A stretch of 64,000 nt of DNA from Flavobacterium covae (GCA_019565575.1 CP067379.1:2852001-2916000); one strand, 5' to 3'. Shown: positions 31,451 to 42,952, numbered from the stretch's first letter. The notes: generated by a model not told the origin, from the sequence alone. Numbers and translations: made by a program.

Positions 31451-32101
31451 ATGTTTAGAATATATCTTATAATTTTTAGTTTTTTAGGATTTTTTAGTTA
31501 TCCTCTTTTTTCTCAAGAAATAGCTCTGCTAAAATACAATGGAGGTGGCGATTGGTATGCTAATCCTACATCATTACCTAATTTAATAAAGTTTACAAAT
31601 CAAACAATTAACACACGTATCAAACAAAAACCTTCTACTGTAACCCCTGGTAGTAGCGATATATTTTCATATCCCTTTATACACATGACAGGACATGGAA
31701 ATGTTGTTTTCAGTTCACAAGAAGCCGAAAATTTAAGAAACTATCTAAATGCAGGAGGCTTTTTACATATTGATGACAATTATGGTATGGATCAATATAT
31801 ACGAAATGAAATTAAAAAACTTTTCCCTAATCAACCTTTAACCGAAATTCCCACTTCGCACACTATTTTTGAAAAGCCTTTCCCTTTCCCTTATGGTTTA
31901 CCTAAAATTCATGAACATGACGGAAAAAGACCACAAGCCTTTGGCATCTTTATAAACAATCGTTTAGTTTTATTATACACTTATGAATGTGACTTAGGCG
32001 ATGGATGGGAAGATTATGAAGTTCATAACAACCCAAAAGAAGTACGTGAAAAAGCATTAAAAATGGGAGCTAATATTTTAAATTACGTTTTTAATCATTA
32101 A
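31451..32101 (+). CDS. Secreted DUF4159-domain protein
   Basis: 216 residues with a signal peptide (MFRIYLIIFSFLGFFSYPLFSQ). The DUF4159 family carries conserved stretches seen here: IALLKYNGGGDWYANPTSL, IHMTGHGNVVFS, AGGFLHIDDNYGMD, PTSHTIFEKPFPF and CDLGDGWED. It resembles a glutamine-amidotransferase-like fold without clear catalytic residues, and its function is unknown. It lies between rsmE and a TrmH-like gene, an order seen in other flavobacteria. The gene is intact. Confidence 0.87.
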   Translation: MFRIYLIIFSFLGFFSYPLFSQEIALLKYNGGGDWYANPTSLPNLIKFTNQTINTRIKQKPSTVTPGSSDIFSYPFIHMTGHGNVVFSSQEAENLRNYLNAGGFLHIDDNYGMDQYIRNEIKKLFPNQPLTEIPTSHTIFEKPFPFPYGLPKIHEHDGKRPQAFGIFINNRLVLLYTYECDLGDGWEDYEVHNNPKEVREKALKMGANILNYVFNH

Positions 32102-32105
32102 ACAT

Positions 32106-32615
32106 TTGGAACAGCTTACTCATTACAACACTGTATTTGAAACTAAAAAGCACCCTATAACTTTAGTATGCGATGGTGTGTATTTTCAAGAAAACATAGG
32201 CAGTATTTTTAGAATTTGTGACGCAATGGGTGTTTCTAAAATTATTTTTTCAGGTTCAAATTTTATCTTTTCTGAGCGCAAAATCAATAAAACATCTAGA
32301 AGTACTCACAAAAGAGTTTCTTTTGAAATTATACAAGAAAAAGAATTACTACTCAATTACCTTCATTCAAGCCCTTCTATCTGTATTGCATTAGAAATTA
32401 CTCAATCTAGCATCTCTCTTAATAAAGTAAAAATAAATCCAAACCAACCTATAATTTTAATAATAGGTAACGAAATACAGGGAATTTCATCTGAAATACT
32501 AAATTGCTGCAAAATTCATACCCATATTCCTATGTTTGGACATAATAGCAGCATGAATGTTGTCCAAGCTCTATCTATAGCTCTTTACGAATTAACTCTA
32601 CAATTAAATAAATAA
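32106..32615 (+). CDS. TrmH-family (SpoU) RNA methyltransferase
   Basis: 169 residues of a single SPOUT domain. It probably 2'-O-methylates a tRNA or rRNA ribose with SAM. Motif 1 is FQENIGSIFRICDAMGVSKI, motif 2 is ILIIGNEIQGIS, and motif 3 is HIPMFGHNSSMNVVQALSIA followed by LYEL. The N-terminal L30e-like domain of larger members is absent. The open frame begins with TTG, 5 bases after the DUF4159 stop. An ATG is not available nearby, so TTG initiation or a slightly different start is likely. Confidence 0.85.
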   Translation: MEQLTHYNTVFETKKHPITLVCDGVYFQENIGSIFRICDAMGVSKIIFSGSNFIFSERKINKTSRSTHKRVSFEIIQEKELLLNYLHSSPSICIALEITQSSISLNKVKINPNQPIILIIGNEIQGISSEILNCCKIHTHIPMFGHNSSMNVVQALSIALYELTLQLNK

Positions 32616-32968
32616 TACTATTTTAACTTTTAATTTACCAAGATATAATTATCTCTTGACAAAACTTATTATCATTATCTAAATCTTATTCTTAATTCCA
32701 TTTTCTTAGCCTATAAGGATTACACTATAAAAAGAATAGGGATAATCATTAAAAACACCTTAATATCTACAAAAATCAAATACAAAAACATATAAAATAT
32801 GCAATAAAAAACAAAAATAAATACACATAACACATTTTAAAACATAATAAAATAAACATATTATCAAAATAAAAACAATTTAATAAAAAAATATTTTTTA
32901 AATTAAAATATATTTTATATCATTGCAACACAATAAAAGAAACTTTATCAACCAAAAACCAATCAATT
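32616..32968. other. Very AT-rich gene-free stretch
   Basis: About 350 bases, close to 85-90% A+T between 32750 and 32940. It is built of AAATAAAA- and ATAAAACA-like words with no open frame of note. TATCATTG near 32919 is a weak -7 candidate for the protease gene. The extreme composition could favour DNA bending or a nucleoid-protein site. Confidence 0.5.
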
Positions 32969-33922
32969 ATGAAAAAAGTTTTATTATCCGCATCAGTAGC
33001 GTTAATGATTTTTTCTTGTCAAAAAGAAGATAGCTCTTCGACAACTCAAGCAGATACTCTAGCTCAGAGAGGATGTGCTTCACATGAAGTATTAGAAAGA
33101 CAAATGCAAGAAGATCCCTCTTTAGCTTCTAGAATGGCATCTTTTGAAAAACAAGCATCTGAGGCAATTAAAAACAACCGTTTAGTAAACGGTGTTATTG
33201 AAATCCCTGTTGTTTTCAATGTACTATATAATGGTAGCACAGAAAATATTTCACTAGCTCAATTACAATCACAAATTGATGTGTTAAATGCCGATTATGC
33301 AGCTACAAATGCTGATTATAACACAGCTAACAATCCTTATTCTTCTGTAAGAAGTGGTAATTTTAACGTTCGCTTTGTTTTAGACCAAGTAATTCGTAAA
33401 AGCACTAAAAAGAGAAGTTGGGGAACTGATGATTCTATGAAAAAATCAACACAAGGTGGTATAAGCCCTACATCTCCAACTACAAAATTAAATATTTGGG
33501 TTTGTAATTTAGGTTCAAGCTTATTAGGATATGCTCAATTTCCTGGAGGTGCCGCTGCAACCGACGGTGTAGTACTACATTATAAATATACAGGTACAAC
33601 AGGTACAGCTACAGCTCCATTTAATTTAGGTAGAACAGCTACTCACGAAGTAGGTCACTGGATGAACTTACGTCATATTTGGGGTGATGCAAATTGCGGA
33701 AATGATTTTGTAGCTGACACACCGCTACATGATTCTTCAAATTACGGAGTGCCTGCTGTAGGACATAGATCTACTTGTACTGGTACCCCACTAGAAATGT
33801 ATATGAATTATATGGATTATACTGACGACAGAGGCATGTATATGTTCTCACAAGGACAAAAAGAAAGATCATTAGCTATCTTTGCTGCTGGTGGCGCTAG
33901 AGCATCTTTTGCTCAACCATAA
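32969..33922 (+). CDS. Secreted M43-family zinc metalloprotease lipoprotein (cytophagalysin type)
   Basis: 317 residues. The signal peptide MKKVLLSASVALMIFSCQKE carries a lipobox ending in Cys17, so the protein should be lipid-anchored. The zinc site is HEVGHWMNLRHIWGD, the extended HEXXHXXXXXH form of metzincins. The Met-turn follows in MYMNYMDYTDD. GNDFVADTPLHDSS is typical of the M43B (pappalysin/cytophagalysin) family. It degrades extracellular proteins and may act in nutrition or virulence. It stands alone and is followed within 40 bases by the IS1182 element, whose left end may act as its terminator. The gene is intact. Confidence 0.9.
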   Translation: MKKVLLSASVALMIFSCQKEDSSSTTQADTLAQRGCASHEVLERQMQEDPSLASRMASFEKQASEAIKNNRLVNGVIEIPVVFNVLYNGSTENISLAQLQSQIDVLNADYAATNADYNTANNPYSSVRSGNFNVRFVLDQVIRKSTKKRSWGTDDSMKKSTQGGISPTSPTTKLNIWVCNLGSSLLGYAQFPGGAAATDGVVLHYKYTGTTGTATAPFNLGRTATHEVGHWMNLRHIWGDANCGNDFVADTPLHDSSNYGVPAVGHRSTCTGTPLEMYMNYMDYTDDRGMYMFSQGQKERSLAIFAAGGARASFAQP

Positions 33923-33988
33923 TAGAATCATATTTTCCTCATAATAATATTTTTTAACATTGAGGCTGTCCTAAAAGGGCAGCTTTTT

Positions 33989-35648
33989 TTATGCCGCAAA
34001 TTCACGATATTGGTGATTGCTAGTAAAATTTAATTTTTCAAAAACAATTAGAAGGCAAAATCGAGTCATATAGTTGTATGTTGAGCAAGAACGAGTTGTT
34101 TTAAAAGCTTTTTTCATTGAATCTGTAGTTGTAGCCACCATTTTTCTGAAATTATGACCAAGCGCCATTAGTAGAAACTCCATTTCTACCATTTCTAACC
34201 CAAAAAATGTAAACCGATTAAATTTATTGTTGTTTTTTAGTTGTCCGAATACTGCCTCTACTTCAACAGGTCTTTTACTTCTGTGTTTGTGTCCTTTTTT
34301 GAGTTTAGTAATTCTTTAGCTTCGTTTTTTAGGCAATTTAGACGGTGATTGACTTCTATTTTTCGATTCCCTTTTGCTTTGTGGCATAAACTTCTCAATG
34401 GGCATCCTTCGCATCGTTTAGCTTGATAATAAGTCACTTCTGATTCATATCCATTGCTAGAGATTCGCTTACCTATTCCTATGTTTTCCATTTTTTGCCC
34501 CATAGGACAGATATAGAAATCGTATTGTTGATTGTAAAATAAATTTTGCACTAAAAAGGATTCTCTTTAAGTTTCTTTTTCTGCTCTGCATGAAAATAAT
34601 TGTACTTTACAAAGGGCTCAATTTGCTTGTTTTTAAGCATTTGGTAATTTTCTTCACTGCCATATCCAGCATCGGCGACAACTTCTTTACTTTGTCTATT
34701 ATAGTTTTCTTCAAAACTGTTTAAGTGTGACTCTAATGTGTTGGTATCGTTGGTCGTTTGATGTATAGAAACGTGTGTAATAAATTGATTTTCAGTTGAT
34801 ATTTGAGGGTTGTAAGCTGGTTTGAGTTGCCCATTTCTCATATGATCTTCCTTCATTCTCATAAAAGTAGCGTCAGGGTCTGTCTTACTATAAGAGTTTC
34901 TATTTCCAAGTATTTCTAAATCCTTTTCGTATTTCTCTAATCTTGGAAGGTGTTCTTCCTGTAATTTCTGTAGTTCTTTTACCTGTTTCTTAGTCGGTTC
35001 TTTTAACTTTTTATTCAATTCTGATAGCTTTTCTTTTAATTCATCTGAATTGATTTTTTTTGGCAATGCTTCTTGGTTAAGTTCTTGGTTTTCTGATTGT
35101 ATACTGTTTTCTATATCAGATAAAATAGTGTTGATTTTTACTTCTAATTTCTCTTTGTATTTTTCAACCGAACCACGCCAAACAAAGGTGTATTTGTTGG
35201 ATTTTGCTTCAATTTTAGTACCATCAATATATTGAACATCAAGGCTTATATAACCTAGGTCGACCAATATTTTTACTACTTCTGCGAATAAAACTTTGAT
35301 TTTATCTTTCAAAATTTTGCCTCTAAACTCGTTAATGGTTCTAAACCCAGGAGTGGAATTGCCTGAGATAAACATAAAATGAATGTTCTCATTAAGTGCT
35401 TTGGCTATTTTTCGGCAAGAATAGATATTTGACAAATAGCTATAAAACAATACTTTGATTAGCATTCTAGGATGGTAAGCAGAGCATCCACCACCGCGAT
35501 AAAGCTTAACTATGTCGCTAATATCAAGTCTGTCAACTATAGAATCGACCAGTCGAACAGGGTGGTTATCATCAATTTTATCAAAAATATTGATTGGAAA
35601 AAGTTCTGGAGAATTGCCTGTCTGGTTTTTAAATGTTACTTTAGCCAT
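33989..35648 (-). CDS. IS1182-family transposase (two frameshifts)
   Basis: The restored protein is about 553 residues, starting [18 protein letters not shown]. It has the N-terminal DUF772-like domain ([19 protein letters not shown]). A split DDE domain follows, with [17 protein letters not shown] (first Asp) and [16 protein letters not shown] (second Asp). The Cys-rich insert is [20 protein letters not shown]. The catalytic Glu lies in [15 protein letters not shown]. Frame breaks lie at 34553-34557 (A5) and 34295-34300 (T6), each repaired by one base. Since host genes show the same errors, the transposase may in reality be intact and active. Confidence 0.87.
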
Positions 35649-35702
35649 TGCTTGTTTTTTGTCACCTCTAAAATACATGTTTTAGAGTAAAACAGCAATA
35701 AA

Positions 35703-35731
35703 AAGGCTGTCCTAAACTTTTTGGACAGCCT
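35703..35731. repeat. Hairpin formed by the IS right end
   Basis: AGGCTGTCC and GGACAGCCT pair perfectly around the loop TAAACTTTTT. This puts a second, inverted copy of the IS end motif right at the element's boundary. It may shield the transposase gene from outside transcription. Confidence 0.65.
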
Positions 35732-35732
35732 C

Positions 35733-36071
35733 TTTGTTTTTATGTTATTATTTTTACTTCATTTTACTAAAAATACCCTAATTGTTTTCTCTTTAAATAA
35801 TTCTAATAATTTAACATACAATGAAATCATTGTTTTTGAATACCTTAATTTCTATTATATAAACTAGAAATTTTTTAGAATTTTTTTAACATTATCATCT
35901 CCTCTTCTAAAACATCTTTCAGAAATCCCTTTTCAAATAATTTCTATCTATACTTTATAATTTTCCCTATTCTTCTTAATCTCTTAAGTAAACCAAAATT
36001 TAACATAAACGATATAAAATATTTTTGTTTTTATCTATTCTAAGGAAATTCTTAAAAACCCTATCTTTTTC
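35733..36071. other. AT-rich gene-free stretch next to the IS
   Basis: About 340 bases with T-rich runs and no open frame of note. No promoter or structured RNA was recognised. It may be the old target region of the IS. Confidence 0.45.
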
Positions 36072-36932
36072 CTACTTTATTTCTAAAAAAGTATCTCCTG
36101 CTTGTAAATCACCTGTTTGATAACCTTTTAAAAACCATTTTTTACGTTGTTCGGACGTACCGTGGGTAAATGATTCAGGTACAACATATCCTTGCATTCT
36201 TTTTTGAATAGCATCATCCCCTACTGCTTGTGCGGCGCTTAAAGCTTCATCAATATCGTCTGGATCTAAATATTTTTGATTATGTTTAGCCCAAACACCT
36301 GCATAAAAGTCAGCTTGTAATTCTAAAGCTACAGATAAACGATTTCCTTCTTCTTGAGTGGTTTTTTGTTGTAATTGTCGTACCTTATTAGAAGTTCCTA
36401 TAACTGTTTGTAAATGGTGTCCAACCTCATGCGCAATAACGTAAGCTGTTGCAAAATCTCCTCCTTTAGCACCAAAACGCGTTCTTAATTCTTCAAAAAA
36501 TGTTAAATCCATATATACTTTTTCATCTCCAGGACAGTAAAAAGGACCCGAAGCTGAAGAAGCACTACCACAGGCTGTTTCAATTGCTTCTGTAAATAAA
36601 ACCATTTTAGGATTTCTATAATTAATATTATTTTCTTTAGATAATTTACCAAAAATATCTTCTGTATCAGCAAAAACAGTGGCTACAAATTTACCCATCT
36701 CTTTTTCTTCTGCTGTAAGTGAACGTTGTATTGATGGAGTTTCCTCCTGTGAATTGGATTGATTTACTTGTTCTAAAACGGGGATAATCATTTTTCCTGT
36801 TTCTCCTCCAAAAAGATTTAACAATAGAATAACAATACCTAGAACTCCTCCGCCTACAACCATCTTTCCTCCTCTAGATACACCTCTTCTATCTTCTACA
36901 TTATCACTTTGACGTCTTCCTTGCCATTTCAT
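36072..36932 (-). CDS. YpfJ-like neutral zinc metallopeptidase
   Basis: 286 residues of the YpfJ/KPN_02809 family. MKWQGRRQSDNVEDRRG is the conserved cytoplasmic start. A single membrane segment follows (KMVVGGGVLGIVILLLNLF). The zinc motif is AYVIAHEVGHHLQTVIG. FYCPGDEKVYMDLTFFEEL and ELQADFYAGVWAKH are also family blocks. The catalytic part probably faces the periplasm; its substrate is unknown. It starts 7 bases after the hybrid histidine kinase and so is likely co-transcribed with it. The gene is intact. Confidence 0.9.
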   Translation of the reverse strand: MKWQGRRQSDNVEDRRGVSRGGKMVVGGGVLGIVILLLNLFGGETGKMIIPVLEQVNQSNSQEETPSIQRSLTAEEKEMGKFVATVFADTEDIFGKLSKENNINYRNPKMVLFTEAIETACGSASSASGPFYCPGDEKVYMDLTFFEELRTRFGAKGGDFATAYVIAHEVGHHLQTVIGTSNKVRQLQQKTTQEEGNRLSVALELQADFYAGVWAKHNQKYLDPDDIDEALSAAQAVGDDAIQKRMQGYVVPESFTHGTSEQRKKWFLKGYQTGDLQAGDTFLEIK

Positions 36933-36939
36933 ATTCTTA

Positions 36940-39900
36940 TTATTTTATAATTTTTAACCATTTAAGTATTGTTACTTCAAAAAATTCTTTGTCTATAGGT
37001 TTAGATATATAATCATTCATACCTACTTCTAGACATTTTTCTTTTTCTCCTCTTATAGTTCCTGCTGTTAGTGCAACAATTGGAATATTTGGATCTGTCT
37101 TTCTAATTTCTAATGAAACTTCATATCCATTCATTAAAGGCATTTGAATATCTAACAATATTAAATCTGGACTACTTTCAATATATTTTTCTACTCCTAT
37201 GATTCCATTTTCAGCTTCAATAAGAATCACATTGGGTAATATTTTTTTCAAAAGAGTTTTGGCTAACATCATGTTAATTTTATTATCTTCTACAATTAAT
37301 ATTTTGAATTCTCTTTCTTTCGTAGTTTTTAAATATTCAGCAGTAAAATTTTCATAAATTACTTCTTTTTTATGAGTTTCTTCTTTTTTACATTCCACAT
37401 TTTGTTCGCAAAATATCAAATCCAATTCAAAAAAGAAGGTACTTCCTAATCTATGACTACTTTCTAATTGGAGTTGTGTTCCCATTAAGCTCAAAATATT
37501 ATTAGAAATTGTTAAACCTAAACCAGTACCTCCATATTTTCTAGTTGTTGAATTATCTTCTTGTGAAAAAGGCTCAAAAATTTTCTGATGATTTCCTTTT
37601 TTAATTCCTATTCCGCTATCTTGAACTAAAAACTGAATTTTAGCTTTATTTTCTTGAATTTCTTTAAGTTTTAATTCTAACAATACTCCTCCTTCATTTG
37701 TAAATTTCACGGCGTTTGATAACAAATTTAATAGGACTTGTTTTATTCTTAAAGGATCTATTGAAACATATTTGGGAATTTTTTTATCAAATTTAAAAAT
37801 TAGATCTATTCCTTTTTTTCGGAATCAAAACGTATAATTTTTACTATTTGCAATACTAAATCATGTAAATCAGATTTTTTAAATTCTAAGTCTAATTTCC
37901 CCATTTCAATTTTAGAAAAATCAAGAATATCGTTTACCACCTCTAATAAAATCTTAGCTGATTCATTTACTGTTGATAGATATTCATTTTGAATCATATC
38001 TAACTTTGTTTGTTTCATTAAACCTGAAAAGCCTATAATAGCATTTAAAGGTGTTCTAATTTCATGGCTCATATTGGCCAAAAATTCAGATTTAGCTTTA
38101 TTAGAAGTTTCAGCATATTCTCGTGCTTTGATTTCTTTTTCTATTAATTTTTTTTCAGTTACGTCTACTAGAATCCCTCCTATATAAGATACTTTTCCTT
38201 CTTTAATTACGGTGTCACTAAATTCTTCAATCCAAATATATTCACCTGATTTTCTCTTAATTCTATAGATTAATTGAAATGGTATATTTCCTTCAAATGC
38301 TCTTTTATTTTCATATATTACATTTTCTCTATCATCTTTATGGGTCAAATCAAGCAAATACACTTTACCTTCTAGAAATTCTTCACGAGTATATCCTGTT
38401 AAATTTTCTATTTTGTCACTGATATATATTTTAGAAAATTTCTGGTCGTATTCTGACAGAAATACGACTCCTGGGATGTTATCAGCTAATAGATTGAATT
38501 GTTTTTGAGATTCTTCTATTAGATTTAAGTTTTCTATTCTTTCTATTGTAATAGAAACATTATTAGCTAGAATTTGTAAAATACTTACTTCTTCTTCTGT
38601 CCATTCACGTTCTCTTGAACAGTCATCAAATCCTAGAAAACCTCTAAATACATCATTTATAAATATAGGAAATAGCAAAATAGATAGTATTCCTTGTGAA
38701 CGTAATCTTTGATAAATAAAAGGATTTTTTATTTGGGAACTTTTGGCTTTAAATACTTGTTTTTTTGACAATACTTCGTAATAAATTAAATTGTCTTTAT
38801 GAAGCATTTTTTGCAATGATTTGTTATCTATTTCAGGTTGTATCTTTTTATTTTTGTTTACCCATTCATTTTTTTGGCTAAAATAATGTTCTGCTTCGTT
38901 ATTTTCGAAATAATAAATTCGATCAATATTAGTAGCTTGTCCTACAATAGAAAAGATCTCTTCAAATAATTGATTTAAGTTGTTATTCTTAAGCAATTTT
39001 TCTGTTGAAACAGCAATTGCTGTTAATATTTTTGTTTTTTCTTCTAACTTTTCTTCTGTTTCTCTTCTTTTATACGTTTCAATTGCCAAAGAAACGACAT
39101 CTGCTATTGATCTTGCAAAATTAATATCATCATTATCCCACTCTCTTTTTTGTTTGGTTGTTTCAAAACTTAATAAGGAATGTAATTCTCCGTTAATAAA
39201 AACAGGAAGGTTTAACATAGATTTAATTTTTTTCTTTTAAAAAATAATCATCTACAAATTCATTAGTATAAAAACATTCATATACATCGGTTGCTACTAT
39301 TAATTTTTCTTTTTCTAAATACTCAAAATAGTTAGGACGATCTGATCTAAAGGATACTAAACCTTTTTAAAGTGATCTAATCCTAAATCATATAAAGAAA
39401 AACATTTTAAACTTAATTTATCATAGGTCCAATAACTTACTCTATCAATCTTTATTCCTTCTGCTGCAGATTTTAATATTAAATTAATTCTATCATTAAA
39501 ATTTTCTTTTTCTCTGTAAGATAAAATAGCTAGTTTATGTATCGTTTTATTAAAAATTTCGTTTTTCTTTTGTCTATTCTTTTGTTCTATTTCTATATTT
39601 TTGAGTAGTGTAATATCTCTTGCTATTGCTGAAAAACCAAGAATTTTTCCTTCTTTATTTTTTTTTATATTTACTTTTTGAGATAACCATAATTCTGTTC
39701 CTTTGTTAAAAATAACAGGAAATTCTATTGAAGGAATATCTTTTCTTCCTAATAAATGAGAACGATAAAACTGGAGGACTTTCATTTTATAATCTTCTCT
39801 AATAAATAGAGCAAAATTTTCACCTATTACCTCTTCGTTTGTCAAATTAAACAAAGATTTAGCAAAAGTATTTACAAAAGTAAACCTCCCTTCTTTATCT

Positions 39901-40870
39901 GTTTCATAAATAATATCAGTAGCGGTTTCTATCAAATTTTTATATTGATGGTCTAAATTAATTACTTCTGTAATATCTTGACCTATACTTAAATACATAT
40001 CATCAGAATATTGTACATTCTTCCATTGTATATATTTATAGGAGCCTTCTTTTGCTAATACTTTACGAGTATAAAACTCATGGTTTATTTGATAATTTTC
40101 AATTGTAAACTCTGGATCTTCAATTAAGCTTAAAAAACTCATTCCTTTAAGTTCTTCAGAAGTATATCCTAAAATATTTCTTACATTTTGGGAACAATAA
40201 ACTATTGTCCCATTTTTATTAATTCCTATAACCAAAGTTGCTTTTTTATTAATAGCATTATTGGTAAATAAAAAAGTATCTTTTGCTTTATATTTTATAA
40301 TGTAACGTACTTGATTAATTAAAGAAATCATTAAACAACTGCATCCTAAGGTAACGAACATTACTTCATTTAGTATTTTATAAAAAAACAGAAAGATTAT
40401 GAGTAAGTAATTAAAAATTACAAAAACCCAATAAAAATGTATGGTAGCAAAAAGATAATATGAAAAAAGAATAAAACAATCCAATCAAAATAAGTAAATA
40501 TATATTCTGGATGTACTACTATTCTTAATAAAGTAATTAAAAAATAGGCAAAAAATATTAGAGTAAAAAATACTCTTAGATGCTTTTCTATAAATTTAAT
40601 TTTATAACTGGCTGCATACAGGATAAGTAAAATAGTAGCAATTGTAAAATTAATAGGAAAAATTTCGTCTTCTCTTAAATTAAAAAAGACAACTGTAAAT
40701 TCTATCAAGGCTAATCCTATCCCTACAAATAAAAAGTATAAGCGGTATTGCTCATAAGAATTTTCTAATTCTGAAAAATCACGTATGATTTCTCGGTTTA
40801 GTACAGATTTATTTAAAAAACCATAATAAAAAATAAAAAGACAACAAACAAAGAAAAAAATACAAACCAT
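36940..40870 (-). CDS. Hybrid sensor histidine kinase, membrane-bound, PAS/GAF-rich (four frameshifts)
   Basis: The restored protein is about 1310 residues. Four to six hydrophobic segments (residues about 1-170) come first. PAS domains follow ([39 protein letters not shown]), then two GAF-like domains (EFVDDY to [16 protein letters not shown], and [13 protein letters not shown]) and a third PAS. HisKA has the phospho-acceptor in [20 protein letters not shown]. HATPase_c has [16 protein letters not shown]. The C-terminal receiver has [16 protein letters not shown]. Breaks lie at 40422-40426, 39364-39368, 39227-39233 (one extra base) and 37813-37819. A further T-run error near 40850 would move the start to an ATG at 40908 ([15 protein letters not shown]). 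The signal is unknown. It is followed by the peptidase gene after 7 bases. Confidence 0.88.
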
Positions 40871-40999
40871 GAAGACTGGTAAATATTTAATCCTAATAAT
40901 TGAATCATCTGAAAATACAAAATCTTAATCAAAAGTATAAAATTTAATTTTTATCCTAAATCTTTATTAAAAATACAAAAAAACAGAGCTTTTAAGTAA

Positions 41000-42238
41000 T
41001 TATTTTTTTTTTTTTTCTTCTATCCATTTTGACATATATTTTGTGGTTGCGAATTGATTTTGTAATAACAACTTACCAATAAAATTTTGATTCCTATGAT
41101 TATTTAAATCTTCTCTTAACTTTGAAATGAGTTCTTTGAATACTTTTTCATATAATTCTTTTTAAACTTATCAAAAAGAATTTGCTCTCCTATTTTACAG
41201 GATTTCATCCAAACTTGTTTTTCTTTATACAAAATTATTGCCTTTTTATAAAATCATCTATATCATTAACTACATAACCATTCCAAAAATTTGTAGTACT
41301 TATCCCTTCAGCCCCTATAGGTGTGGTTACAGATGGTGTATTTGTTACCATAGCCTCTAATAATTTTCCTTTTATTCCTGCTCCAAATCGTAAGGGAGCT
41401 AATAAAACTTTACTTTGTTCAAGTACTTCATACACGCAATAAGCTCTTCCTTTTATATTAAATCCTTCTTTTTTATTATTCAACTGATTTATTTTAGGAG
41501 AAACATAGGCTCCATAAACATTAAGATTAACATCTGGTAATTCTTTACGTATCTCTTTCCAAATCTTTTTTAATTGAACAACAGCATCAGAATTGGGTTC
41601 ATGTAAAAAGTTGCCAATAAAAACAAAATCCTTTCTATCCTCGTAAACAATCGTTTGAACTTTGTTTAAATAAAAAATAGGTAAATAAAGGAGTAATGAC
41701 TCATCTATTTTAAAAACATTTTTGAGTATTTCTATTTCAAATTCAGAAATTATCAAAGTTAAATCACATCTGTATATACTAGCTATTTCTCTGAATGCTG
41801 ATGGTTCTTCTAAAATATTTTTTACTTCAAAAATCGTATTCTTTTTATTGCTGTATGTCTTGCATAACGCAAACAATGCAAATCTTCTGAATCTAATATT
41901 CGTATTGCTTGAGGACAGATAGTAGCCACGCGCCAACCAAATTGTTCTTCTGATATAAAACGATCAAAAACAACCATGATTGGATCAAGTTGTAAAATGA
42001 ATTCATCAAAGCTATTATGATTTAGTTCTATAGCATATTCAAGTACATCAATAGATAACAAATCAAAAGAATTTTCTGTTTTTTGAGCTGTTGAAGCAAA
42101 AACAACTTTATATCCTAACTCCTTATATAAATTAATGAGCTGCAAAATTCTAGTTCCAGCCGCAGAAGAAGTAGGCTCTGGAAAAACTAAACCTATAAAT
42201 AAAACTGTCTCCAAGTCTTTTTTTGTACAAAATAACAA
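41000..42238 (-). CDS. Glycosyltransferase, GT4-like (three frameshifts)
   Basis: The restored protein is about 413 residues. The N-terminal half has VLFIGLVFPEPTSSAAGTRI and LINLYKELGYKVVFAS, an acceptor-binding Rossmann domain. The C-terminal half has DFVFIGNFLHEPNSDAVVQL and LAPLRFGAGIKGKLLEAM, typical of the sugar-nucleotide site. It probably adds a sugar to a cell-surface glycan; donor and acceptor are unknown. Breaks in T runs at 41842-41846, 41243-41247 and 41159-41163 are each fixed by one base. The restored tail ends in WIEEKKKK within a 14-base A tract. The start is uncertain: the open frame begins with TTG at 42238 and an ATG is lacking. It diverges from miaE. Confidence 0.8.
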
Positions 42239-42287
42239 TTATAATTTAGGAGTAAAAAATGTAATTTTGTATTTCAATAATTTTTAT

Positions 42288-42869
42288 ATGTTAGGATTAA
42301 AATTAAAAACAGACCCTAGATGGGCTAATATAGCAGAAGGAAACCTTGCTGAAATTCTTTCAGACCATGCGTGGTGCGAACAAAAAGCAGCTACTAACGC
42401 AATCAACCTTATCATTAACAATTCTGAAAAGGAAGATTTGGTAACCGAAATGACCAAAATAGCCATTGAGGAAATGGATCATTTCAGAATGGTTCATGAT
42501 ATTATTAAAGAACGTAATTATGAATTTACACGCGAACGTAAAGACGATTATGTAGGTCAATTAACTAAATTCCTTAAAAAGACGGAAGTCGCGAACAATC
42601 TATGATTGATCGTTTGCTATTTGCTGCTATGATTGAAGCTAGAAGTTGCGAACGTTTTAAGGTACTTTCAGAAAATATTCAAGATCAAGAATTATCTAAA
42701 TTTTATAGAGAACTCATGATTTCTGAAAGCTAATCATTACACTATTTTTTTAAATTTTGCTAGAAAATACGGAGAAAGAGATTACGTAGATAATCGTTGG
42801 AAAGAATGGATTGCTTTTGAAGAAAGTATTATTGTAAATTATGGTAAAAAAGAAACTATACATGGTTAA
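42288..42869 (+). CDS. miaE: tRNA-(ms2io6A) hydroxylase MiaE (two frameshifts)
   Basis: The restored protein is 193 residues, starting MLGLKLKTDPRWANIAEGN. It is a di-iron, O2-dependent enzyme that hydroxylates the isopentenyl side chain of ms2i6A at tRNA position 37. Helices carry the iron ligands in DHAWCEQKAATNAINLI, EEMDHFRMVHDIIKERN, MIEARSCERFKVLSE and ISEANHYTIFL. Breaks lie at the A run 42576-42580 (one base lost) and at 42723-42729, where CTGAAG appears as CTGAAAG. Both repairs give unbroken family sequence. The gene stands between the divergent glycosyltransferase and the AIM24 gene. Confidence 0.9.
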
Positions 42870-42952
42870 GAAACATTCAAAAAAATTAAACTCTTTTTTG
42901 TAACATTTTCTTATAATATAAAACTTATTATTAAACATTAAAAACTAAGAAA

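Larger units (their letters stand above)
33962..35732 (-). mobile_element. IS1182-family insertion sequence
   Basis: About 1.77 kb. The left end GAGGCTGTCCTAAAAGGG and the right end TTTTTGGACAGCCTC form imperfect terminal inverted repeats of roughly 15 bp. One transposase gene fills the element. No clear target duplication is seen (flanks ATT and TTT). Both ends contain extra internal hairpins. The same end motif occurs in the small inverted-repeat elements elsewhere in the window, suggesting they are related. Confidence 0.8.

Noticed and set aside
33989-35648. Frameshift in the transposase as natural programmed expression control
   Set aside because: IS1182 transposases are normally one frame, and the breaks match the general A/T-run errors of the window.
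42284-42560. Minus-strand open frames across miaE
   Set aside because: They are antisense shadows of the well-supported miaE gene.
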